From assembly GCA_035490315.1 (NCBI GenBank), contig DATHET010000166.1, forward strand, positions 1 to 20,066: a stretch of DNA of 20,066 nt. The letters are read 5' to 3'. The DNA is from JADJQU01 sp035490315. Its GTDB lineage: Bacteria; Planctomycetota; UBA1135; GCA-002686595. Below the pieces are notes generated by a model. It searched no databases and was not told where the DNA came from. It saw nothing but the letters and a program-made list of their open reading frames with translations. Of this stretch, positions 13,290 to 20,066 are shown one piece after another. Every line of letters begins with the position of its first letter. Position 1 is the stretch's first letter. Made by a program: the position numbers and the translations under genes.

Positions 13290-16200
13290 ATGCAAGGCAT
13301 GGCATCGGAGGAGCCCCCCGACGACGCTGCCGTCTTCGATTTCCTGGACGAATTCCTGCGCGATCTCGAGCGCGGGACGCGCCAGCCGCTGACGCATTAC
13401 CTGGCGCGCTACAAGGGCCACGAAGAGGCGATCGCGAGCGAGTATTTCGCCGAGCTGGAGCGCGCCGGGCTTTCCAGCGCGCCGAAGTCGAACGGCGCGG
13501 CGGCGAAGAACGGCAGCGGCCTCGAGGAGGACCCACAGCGCGTCGGTCCCTACCGCCTGGTCCGCGAGCTCGGCCGCGGAGGCCAGGGCGCCGTGTGGCT
13601 CGCCGAGGACACGCGGATCGCGCGCCACGTCGCGCTGAAACTACTGCCCGCCGAATTCGCCGCACTCTCGACCGAGCGCCGCCGGAGATTGCAGCGCGAG
13701 GCCGAAGTGATCGCGCGCCTCGACCATCCCTGCCTGTGCGCCGTGCTCGAGGCGCGCATCGACGGCGAGCGGCCGTACATCGCGATGCGCTACGTCGAAG
13801 GCGGAACGTTGGGTGAGTGCATCGCGCGCGCTCGCGAATCTCGGACGGCGGAGCGCACGGGCACGAGCACCACGCTGCCTGCGCGCGCGCCGGGACCTGT
13901 TCGAATGGCGCCGCGCACCGCGCTCGAGCTCGCGGGGCTCTTGATGTACTTCGAGCGCGCCGCGCGCGCCCTGCACGCCGCCCACGAAGTCGGCGTGATG
14001 CACCGCGACGTCAAGCCGCAGAACCTGATGGTGACGCGCAGCGGGGATCCCGTGGTGCTCGACTTCGGTCAGGCGCGCGACGAGACCTCGGATTCGTTCG
14101 AGCTGACGCGCTCCGGCGACGTGATGGGCACGCCGGCGTACATGTCGCCCGAGCAGATCCTCGGCGTGCGCGAGGGCGTCGATCGCCGCACGGATGTGTG
14201 GTCGCTCGGCGCGAGCTTGTACGAGGCGCTGACCTTGAAGCGGCCCTTCGAGGCCGAGAGCGTGCCCGCCTTGTTCCTGGCGATCCGCGGCGCGACGACG
14301 GCGGATGTGCGCGAGTTGAATCCGAGCCTGCCGACCGATCTGTCGCTGGTCGTCGCCACCGCGCTCGAGAAGGATCCGGCGCTGCGCTACGCGACCGCGC
14401 TCGATTTCGCCGAGGACCTGCGCCGCGTGCGCGAATACGAGCCGGTGCGCGCGAAACCGCCCAGCGCGTGGCGCGTCTTCCGCGGCTGGTTCCAGCGACA
14501 TCCAGCGATCGCGTATTCGACGCTCGGCTCGATCCTCGCGCTGGCGGTCGGCCTCGCGAGCAGTCTGTATCTGCTGGCGGAGACGAAGGGCGCGCTCGAA
14601 AACGCGCTGGGACGACATCTGGGACAGCGGACGGACGCGTTGCTCGAAGAGGATCCGGCCGCCGCGCTCCGGCTCGGTACCGAGGCTGTGCGGCACGCGC
14701 CGGTGTTCCTGACGCGGGCTTCGCTGTTCCGCGCTTTGAAAGCTTGTCACCTGCGCAGCTTGATTGACGGCTCGCCGGCGCGACGCACCTTCGCTGTCGC
14801 CATGTCGCCCGACTCCTCGCGACTCGCGGTCGCGCTCGATGGGGGAGAGGGCGTGCGCGTCTGCGCGCTGGAGACAGGAGAGACGCTGCGCGAGATCCCC
14901 GGAACTCCGAAGGAAACGCACGACGTCAGGCTGGAGGTACGCGACGTCGCATGGTCGCTGGACGGCGCGAGCATCGCCTTCCTGGATTTTCTGCCGAGCA
15001 ATGAGTCGGACCCCGCTCGACGGAAAAAAATGGACCGGCAGACCGCGGGCTCGGCATCGGTCGCCGACGCAAGGACTGGAGCGATCCTCGCGAGATTCGA
15101 CCTGCTTGCGGGAGAGGCCTGCGCGATCGAGTTCATGGGTAACGACACTGGAATCATCGGCTTGTCGGACGGGGGGTTGCGAATGGCCGATGCGCGAGGC
15201 GGAAGCGTGCGGTGGAGTTGGAGCTTTCCGCTGCCTGAGGAGGGCGAGCAGGAGACGCGTCTCGCAGCTCATTCGGGAGTCCAGCGCGCGCTGGTCTGGC
15301 GCTGCGACCCCAAGCGCAAAGTCCAGTCGACGCGCGCATGGCTGATCGATACTTCCGACGGCACTCTCGTGCGCGAGCTCGAAGCTTCCGGTGGATTCAT
15401 GAGTGCGGAGTTTCGCCCCGATGGCACGAGCCTGGTCACCGGTTCCGACGACGGCACGCTGTGCCTGTGGCACTCATCCGATGGCGCGTTGGAGCGGCGC
15501 TTCGACAGCATCGCCCCGGGCGTTGCTCGACTCGTGCGTTTTGCTCCCGACGGCTCGCGCCTCGTGGTGCTCCTGGAGCCAGAGCACGTCCAGGAGACGC
15601 GCGCTTGGATCGTGTACCCGGCGACGGGTGCGGCGGTTCCGATCGGAATGCCCGGAGTCCGCGTCGCGCATGCAGCGTTCAGCCCCGATGGCCAGCGCCT
15701 CGCTACGGTCGGATCCGACATGCTCGTACACCTGTGGAGCGGCGCCGACAACCACTCCGTCGGGAGCTTTCGGAGCTACTTCGCGCCGCGAGAGGTTGCC
15801 TGGACGCCCGACGGTCGGCGCCTCGCGACGCTCGCGATCGGTGCAACCGTTTCGGTCTGGTACGCGGGCGAGCGTCCGGACGTGTACGCGCTTCAAGCGG
15901 ACAAGACTCCCGTCTGCGCCGCGCAATTCTCGCCCGATGGCGAGCGCGCAGTCGTGGCTTCCGAGTCCGGTGTGGCGCGGGTGTGGGCAACGCCGTCGAG
16001 CGGTCCGCTCGTGGAGTACCGCGGGGAAGTGGAGGCTGCTCAACTGCTGTTCAGCATCCGCCACCGTGGTGCCATTCGCGGAGTCGCCTATTCGCCCGAC
16101 GGCGCGCTGATCGCGACCGCGAGCGACGACGGCCATGCAAAGCTCTGGCGCGCGAGCGATGGAACAGAAGTCCATTCCCTCATCGAAGGACAGCGCGAGC

Positions 16201-17105
16201 TCTCGGCACTCTCGTTCTCTCCCGGCGGCGAGCAGCTCGCGGTGCGGACGAAGTCAGGTCGCGTGATCGTCTGCGATTCGAGCGGAGTCGTCGCACCATT
16301 CGAGCTCGAATCCGCGGCGGCGGCGACGGCGATGGGCTGGCTCGGCGCCCCCGCACGCATCGTCACCGGTCATGCCGACGGGTGGCTGCGAATATTCGAC
16401 GCGGGGCAAGGCAAGCTGCTGCACGAACGCGAGTGCAGCAGAGGAGAGCGGGATCCCGCGATTGGCATCACGGCGCTCGGGGTGCGCAGCGACGGCCAGC
16501 AGATTGCGGTGGCCTGCACGGATGGCGCCGCGCGGTTCTTCGCTCCCCGATCGGAGATCGAAGAAGGCCTGTGGTTGATCCAATCGCAGTCGATCAGCTA
16601 CAGCTCGGACGGCACGCGGCTTCTTGCGGTCGGCAGTGGCGCCAAGGGTGCACTCCGCTTGCACGACCTGCAGAAGTGGCCGCCGCGGAAGCTGAACTTC
16701 GGTCCCAAGGTGCGGCACGACGTCCGCGGCGAGATCGGCCAGGTTTTCATGCACACCGGTGACGTCACCGGCGGTGCGTTCAGCCCCGACGGGCAATGGG
16801 TGATCACTACCGCGAAGGACGGTGGCGCTTACGTCCGCTCCGCCAGCGACAACGTGCCGTACGCGTACTTTTCCGGACCTGGGGGGCCTTGCAGCTTGGG
16901 GAGCATCAGCCCGGGAGCCGGTCCAGCGCGCGCCATGGTTGCCTTCGGAGATGGATCGGTCTGGATCTGGCCGCTGAATCCCCTGCCGGGGGCCCTTGCC
17001 CGACTGCCGCGCATGCCGCCGGAGCTCATCCAACTCCTGACCGATCGTGAGAAGCAGATTGCCTACCCACTCGAGTACGAGCCTCTCGAGCTGCCGGTCC
17101 GCTGA
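13290..17105 (+). CDS. Membrane Ser/Thr protein kinase with WD40 repeats
   Basis: Hanks-type kinase of 1271 aa. Residues 1-80 are an N-terminal region common in planctomycete kinases. The kinase domain covers about 87-385: Gly loop GRGGQGAVWLA (95-105), VALK Lys117, HRDVKPQN (238-245) with Asp240, DFG (258-260), GTPAYMSPEQ (280-289) and DVWSLG (302-307). A loop of about 35 polar residues (174-208) is inserted mid-domain. The catalytic residues are intact, so the kinase should be active. A single helix at about 408-430 follows. Beyond it are about 14 WD40-like blades with the FSPDGxxLAT...LW pattern, enough for two seven-bladed propellers. With the kinase inside, the propellers would lie outside the cytoplasmic membrane. 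Start ATG chosen from AGGAG at 13279. Substrate unknown; the divergent sigma factor is a candidate. Confidence 0.93.
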   Translation: MQGMASEEPPDDAAVFDFLDEFLRDLERGTRQPLTHYLARYKGHEEAIASEYFAELERAGLSSAPKSNGAAAKNGSGLEEDPQRVGPYRLVRELGRGGQGAVWLAEDTRIARHVALKLLPAEFAALSTERRRRLQREAEVIARLDHPCLCAVLEARIDGERPYIAMRYVEGGTLGECIARARESRTAERTGTSTTLPARAPGPVRMAPRTALELAGLLMYFERAARALHAAHEVGVMHRDVKPQNLMVTRSGDPVVLDFGQARDETSDSFELTRSGDVMGTPAYMSPEQILGVREGVDRRTDVWSLGASLYEALTLKRPFEAESVPALFLAIRGATTADVRELNPSLPTDLSLVVATALEKDPALRYATALDFAEDLRRVREYEPVRAKPPSAWRVFRGWFQRHPAIAYSTLGSILALAVGLASSLYLLAETKGALENALGRHLGQRTDALLEEDPAAALRLGTEAVRHAPVFLTRASLFRALKACHLRSLIDGSPARRTFAVAMSPDSSRLAVALDGGEGVRVCALETGETLREIPGTPKETHDVRLEVRDVAWSLDGASIAFLDFLPSNESDPARRKKMDRQTAGSASVADARTGAILARFDLLAGEACAIEFMGNDTGIIGLSDGGLRMADARGGSVRWSWSFPLPEEGEQETRLAAHSGVQRALVWRCDPKRKVQSTRAWLIDTSDGTLVRELEASGGFMSAEFRPDGTSLVTGSDDGTLCLWHSSDGALERRFDSIAPGVARLVRFAPDGSRLVVLLEPEHVQETRAWIVYPATGAAVPIGMPGVRVAHAAFSPDGQRLATVGSDMLVHLWSGADNHSVGSFRSYFAPREVAWTPDGRRLATLAIGATVSVWYAGERPDVYALQADKTPVCAAQFSPDGERAVVASESGVARVWATPSSGPLVEYRGEVEAAQLLFSIRHRGAIRGVAYSPDGALIATASDDGHAKLWRASDGTEVHSLIEGQRELSALSFSPGGEQLAVRTKSGRVIVCDSSGVVAPFELESAAAATAMGWLGAPARIVTGHADGWLRIFDAGQGKLLHERECSRGERDPAIGITALGVRSDGQQIAVACTDGAARFFAPRSEIEEGLWLIQSQSISYSSDGTRLLAVGSGAKGALRLHDLQKWPPRKLNFGPKVRHDVRGEIGQVFMHTGDVTGGAFSPDGQWVITTAKDGGAYVRSASDNVPYAYFSGPGGPCSLGSISPGAGPARAMVAFGDGSVWIWPLNPLPGALARLPRMPPELIQLLTDREKQIAYPLEYEPLELPVR

Positions 17106-17236
17106 TCCTTCGCCTGCGCGAAAGAAACTTCCAACTTTCCTGTCGCCCCGCGCGACCTCGCTTCACGGAGGGATGCCGGCGGCCTCCCCGCTGGCCGTGA
17201 TCGCCAACCATCCCACGCGGGACCCGAGGTTTTCCC
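17106..17236 (+). promoter_or_regulatory. Upstream region of first secreted repeat protein
   Basis: 131 nt without a gene separate the kinase stop from the next start. They should hold the kinase terminator and the promoter of the secreted-protein gene. The ribosome binding site GAGG at 17226-17229 has a 7-nt spacing to the ATG at 17237. A 5-bp hairpin at 17109-17122 is too weak to call. Confidence 0.5.
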
Positions 17237-19069
17237 ATGCATCTGCCCCAATTCACCCTGTCTTCCGGCCGGCTCTCGAAGTGCGTCTTCGGGGCGCTGG
17301 CGGCTTTGTCGTTTTCAGGCCTTGCCCAGGCTCAGGGCACGCGGCTTTTCAATTTTTCCATCGATTGGCATGGGCCGACCGTCGGAGCGCCGGACAGCAC
17401 CTTCGGCTTCCCGATCACGGAAGGCGACGTGCTGACGCCGGCGGGGGGCTGGCCTGCCTTCGGACCTCTGCCCCTGCCGGGGATCCAGTACAGCGCGGGC
17501 TTCGCGCCGATTCCGGGCCTGGGCTTGATGATGCACGCGCCCTGCGCAGGCCATCCGGGCGGCACGCCGTGCAAGGTCGAGGTCGACGCGCTCGATTACG
17601 GCCGCGCGCTCCACGTGGTTCCGGGCATCCCGCTCAAGGGCAGGCTGATGTTCTCCGTGGATCGCTTCGCGGCGGGCGGCGGTGCCGCCGTTGCGCCGAA
17701 CGTCCTCGGCGAGAGCGCTCCCGGTGTGTTCGAAGCCAGCGCTGACGTGTTCGTCGCCCTGGGCCTGATCGCCGGTCCGCTGCCGCCCTTCGCCGCTCCG
17801 ATGCCGGGCAACACAGCGGTGGTCGACGGCAATGGTCTGCTCTCCGCGAGCGGCTATACCTATCGCGGCGTCGGCATCGTGGAGCCCAATCCGCCGGGTG
17901 GGGGGCCTGCCGCTCCCGGCGACAATCTCGACGCGCTCGCCGTCGGTTTCCTGCCTGGACCGCTGGGCTTCCCGCCGCTGGGCATCTTCTTCTCGCTCGA
18001 CTCCGCTTTCCTCGATCCGCTGACGGGCGTGCCGAACACCGGCTCGGCGATCATCCATGGATTCGTCGGCGGCGACGTCCTGCATGTCGCAGGGCCCGGC
18101 GGACCGCCGGCCTTGTATGCGCCCGCGCCCGTTCTCGGGCTCGGTCTGATCGGCGGACCGGACGCGGACGATCTCGACGCGCTGGTGATCTGCGAGAACG
18201 GCATGGCCGGATACCAGCCCTCGGTGTTCCCCAATGACTGGGCCGGCGGAGCCACGGACATGCTGCTGTTCAGCGTCAGGCGCGGCTCGGCCATTATCGG
18301 GCTTCCCGACAGCATCTTCGGCATGCCGATCACGGAAGGGGATGTCCTGACCACTCCCTTGCCGGCTGGCATGGGCGGCGTGTCGCCCTTCCCCGGGATC
18401 TACATCGCGGCCGAGAACCTCGGTCTCGCCACGGTGCGCATGCCTCCGCCGATCATCGCCTTCTCCGCCGATCTCGATGCCCTCGAGATTCCGACCTCCG
18501 CCATCTTCGACTGCAACAACAACGGGCTCGAGGACGCGTACGACATCGCCGTCGGCACCTCGACCGACGTGAACAAGAACGGCGTGCCTGATTCCTGCGA
18601 GCTCTTCGCCACGCCTTACTGCTTCTGCCCGGCACCACTCGGTCCCTGCGGCAACAACGACGCGACCGCGGGATGCGCCAACTCCACGGGCGTCGGCGGA
18701 TTGCTGAGCGCCACGGGGACTTCCAGCGTCGCCAACGACGACCTGGTCTTGCAGGCGACCCAGCTGCCCACCCTCAAGCCCGGTCTCCTGCTCCAGGGCG
18801 GATCCACGATCGTTCCGGCGCTGTTCTTCGACGGCCGACGCTGCGTCGCCGGTCCGCTGTTCCGCCACGCGCCGACGTCGACGGGTGCGGGAGGGATCGC
18901 AACCTACGGTCCGGGTCTGGTCGCCTACACCGTCGCCAACTTCGGCGCGCCGGGTTGGATCACGCCGGGAAGCGTGTGGTACTTCCAGTACTGGCATCGC
19001 GACGCGGCCCTGCCCTGCGGAAACAGGGCCAACCTGACCAATGCGGTGAGAGTGACCTTCACGCCTTGA
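17237..19069 (+). CDS. Secreted repeat protein with EF-hand-like loops
   Basis: Exported protein of 610 aa without a function I recognise. A signal peptide covers about 1-33, with a hydrophobic core and AQA-type cleavage region. The body (about 36-420) contains four diverged copies of a module. Each opens with an FS-I/V/L-type strand (residues 40, 139, 252 and 345) and closes with a (D/N)LDAL-like motif (116, 231, 313 and 413). Copies 1 and 4 also share an F-G-F/M-PITEGDVLT segment. Next come two calcium-binding-type loops, DCNNNGLED (425-433) and DVNKNGVPD (444-452), of the dockerin/thrombospondin-3 kind. A C-terminal module (about 460-610) has Cys at 462, 464, 471, 480, 536 and 594. I recall related tails on many secreted planctomycete proteins. 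The next gene is a paralogue. Confidence 0.85.
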   Translation: MHLPQFTLSSGRLSKCVFGALAALSFSGLAQAQGTRLFNFSIDWHGPTVGAPDSTFGFPITEGDVLTPAGGWPAFGPLPLPGIQYSAGFAPIPGLGLMMHAPCAGHPGGTPCKVEVDALDYGRALHVVPGIPLKGRLMFSVDRFAAGGGAAVAPNVLGESAPGVFEASADVFVALGLIAGPLPPFAAPMPGNTAVVDGNGLLSASGYTYRGVGIVEPNPPGGGPAAPGDNLDALAVGFLPGPLGFPPLGIFFSLDSAFLDPLTGVPNTGSAIIHGFVGGDVLHVAGPGGPPALYAPAPVLGLGLIGGPDADDLDALVICENGMAGYQPSVFPNDWAGGATDMLLFSVRRGSAIIGLPDSIFGMPITEGDVLTTPLPAGMGGVSPFPGIYIAAENLGLATVRMPPPIIAFSADLDALEIPTSAIFDCNNNGLEDAYDIAVGTSTDVNKNGVPDSCELFATPYCFCPAPLGPCGNNDATAGCANSTGVGGLLSATGTSSVANDDLVLQATQLPTLKPGLLLQGGSTIVPALFFDGRRCVAGPLFRHAPTSTGAGGIATYGPGLVAYTVANFGAPGWITPGSVWYFQYWHRDAALPCGNRANLTNAVRVTFTP

Positions 19070-19079
19070 GCAGACCGGC

Positions 19080-19135
19080 GTGAGCGCCCGCGCGGGTGCT
19101 CACGGAGAGGGCGGAGGCCCGCGCTGGTCTCCGCC
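19080..19135 (+). terminator. Two tandem hairpins after the first secreted-protein gene
   Basis: Hairpin 1 (19080-19103) pairs GTGAGC with GCTCAC and continues through CCC/GGG with one G-U pair. Hairpin 2 (19110-19135) pairs GGCGGAGGCC with GGTCTCCGCC around a 6-nt loop, with one G-U pair. They start 11 nt after the stop codon, and the DNA beyond is pyrimidine-rich (CTGCTTCCTTCC) but has no clean T-run. Position and stability fit a factor-independent-like or 3'-end-protecting terminator. Confidence 0.6.
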
Positions 19136-19266
19136 CCTGCTTCCTTCCATGCGCCCGAACCTGGTTCGCGCGTTTCACCCTGCCCGGCATGCGAGGGAAA
19201 GGTTCTGATGGAACACCGCTTCGCAGCCGCCGTCCTATCTCACGAAGACTTCCCCCGAGGCTCCCC
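19136..19266 (+). promoter_or_regulatory. Upstream region of second secreted repeat protein
   Basis: About 130 nt after the hairpins and before the next gene should contain its promoter. The ribosome binding site GAGG at 19257-19260 lies 6 nt before the ATG at 19267. The spacing and sequence around it resemble the start of the upstream paralogue (GAGG, a pyrimidine stretch ending in CCC, then ATG). No promoter boxes are called. Confidence 0.45.
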
Positions 19267-20066
19267 ATGACGCGCCCGCTCAAGATCCTCACCCTCCCCA
19301 GTCTCGTCACGCGCGCCGCGCCCTTCGTGTTCCTCGCGGCGGCCGCGCCGATGGCCCGGGCACAGACGGAGCAGATCACCTTCTCGCTGGACTGGAAGGG
19401 GCCGACCATCGGTCAGCCCGCGACCGGCGTGCCGCTGCTGATCACCGAGGCGGACCTGCTGCGGCCCGCCTCCGGATCGCCGCAGCTCGGATTCCAGGGG
19501 AACCCGAACATCCGCTTCTCGGGCGGTGTGCTCGGCCTGCCGCAATACGGAGCCTGCCTCGGTCACGGCGGCGGGACGCCCTGCGGGATCGAGGTCGACG
19601 CGATCTCCGAAGGCTCGGACGAGAAGTTCCGGCCGGCGCCCTTCCTTCCCGGTCGCCTTTGGTTCTCGGTCGACGAGTTCGCGGTCGGCATGCCGGGGTT
19701 CACTGGCTTCGCGCAGGTGCGCACCGAGGGTGCGATCGGCGATGCCTCCGCGGACTTGTTCAGCGACGCCGGCCTCCCGCCGGGACCGCTCGATGTTCCG
19801 CCCTTGCTGCGCGCCAACATCGCGGGCATCGACGGCAATGGCCTGCCCTCGACGACGGGCGCCGTCTACCCCGGATTGGGTCTGATCGAGCCCACGCCTC
19901 CGGGGCCTGGACCGATCAACGCCGGCGACAACGTCGACGGACTCGACATCGGCAGCGGCCCGGGCTTCCCGGCCAAAGGGATGTTCTTCTCGCTCGACGG
20001 CGGCTTCTTCGACTTCAAGTCGCAGGTGGTGAACTCGAACTCGGCGGCATTGAACGGGTCGTTGTT
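19267..20066 (+). CDS. Secreted repeat protein, paralogue, 3' end cut off
   Basis: An open frame of 266 codons runs to the window end without a stop, so the gene is partial only because the window ends. A signal peptide covers about 1-33 (MTRPLKIL start, Ala-rich core, ARAQ cleavage region). After it the protein matches its upstream neighbour: FSLDWKGPTIG against FSIDWHGPTVG, ITEADLL against ITEGDVL, GGTPCGIEVDA against GGTPCKVEVDA, then LWFSVDEFA against LMFSVDRFA, and GDNVDGLDIG against GDNLDALAVG, followed by MFFSLDGGFFD. The same repeat module therefore occurs at least twice plus the start of a third. Whether it also ends in the EF-hand loops and Cys-rich tail cannot be seen. Function unknown; likely exported or surface-associated. 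Confidence 0.85.
   Translation, partial: MTRPLKILTLPSLVTRAAPFVFLAAAAPMARAQTEQITFSLDWKGPTIGQPATGVPLLITEADLLRPASGSPQLGFQGNPNIRFSGGVLGLPQYGACLGHGGGTPCGIEVDAISEGSDEKFRPAPFLPGRLWFSVDEFAVGMPGFTGFAQVRTEGAIGDASADLFSDAGLPPGPLDVPPLLRANIAGIDGNGLPSTTGAVYPGLGLIEPTPPGPGPINAGDNVDGLDIGSGPGFPAKGMFFSLDGGFFDFKSQVVNSNSAALNGSL

Noticed and set aside
13641..15473. 610-codon minus-strand open frame inside the kinase gene
   Set aside because: Arg/Gln-rich antisense shadow with no ribosome binding site or domain. The plus strand encodes an intact kinase with all motifs.
17109..17122. Hairpin after the kinase stop as a terminator
   Set aside because: The stem is only 5 bp (TTCGC/GCGAA) with no T-run, too weak to call.
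17315..18997. 560-codon minus-strand open frame inside the first secreted-protein gene
   Set aside because: The product is low-complexity Arg/Gly/Val-rich, while the plus strand has a signal peptide, repeats and calcium-type loops.

Overview
The window is very GC-rich and densely coded on both strands, with third-position GC so high that long antisense open frames shadow almost every real gene. Three features point to a Planctomycetota bacterium. One is an ECF-type sigma factor beside a Ser/Thr kinase fused through one membrane helix to WD40 repeats. The second is a pair of secreted proteins with short DxNxNGxxD calcium-binding loops and a Cys-containing C-terminal module. The third is the use of TTG and GTG starts. 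The phylum assignment is inference from gene content; no marker such as rRNA is present.

Layout. (1) 1-63 is a perfect 30-bp inverted repeat. (2) 90-2575, minus strand: an OmpR-type response regulator and a sensor histidine kinase with overlapping ends. (3) 2787-2825 is a REP-like imperfect palindrome. (4) 2826-4300, minus strand: a polyprenyl-phosphate-type family 2 glycosyltransferase and a class I methyltransferase, joined by an ATGA overlap. (5) 4381-8429, plus strand, divergent from group 4: a YfhO-type GT-C membrane protein and an ArsB/SLC13-type permease, joined by a GTGA overlap. (6) 8423-12579, minus strand: ribH, nusB, ftsY and an O-antigen ligase/polymerase-like protein with a TPR-like tail. 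ribH-nusB-ftsY are tightly coupled, and the ligase gene meets the permease gene tail to tail with a 7-nt overlap. (7) 12669-17105: a divergent pair of ECF sigma factor (minus) and Ser/Thr kinase-WD40 protein (plus), with start codons only 15 nt apart. (8) 17237-20066, plus strand: two tandem paralogous secreted repeat proteins, the second cut off by the window end.

How the genes may work together. Groups 4-6 look like an envelope-glycan neighbourhood. The GT2 enzyme would load a sugar onto a polyprenyl phosphate, and the YfhO-like GT-C protein would use that donor on the outer face of the membrane. The permease co-translated with YfhO sits where a lipid flippase would be expected in the Bacillus/Listeria CsbB-GtcA-YfhO three-part scheme. 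The Wzy/WaaL-type protein would polymerise or ligate glycan. ribH, nusB and ftsY are housekeeping genes. The sigma/kinase pair and the two-component system are regulatory, and their targets cannot be read from this window.

The most interesting items are the permease coupled to YfhO, the four-fold 'FSxD...DLDAL' repeat in the tandem secreted proteins, the large uncharacterised sensor domain of the histidine kinase, the sigma/kinase pair with almost no intergenic DNA, and the two palindromes. I found no CRISPR array, tRNA, rRNA, insertion sequence or riboswitch.
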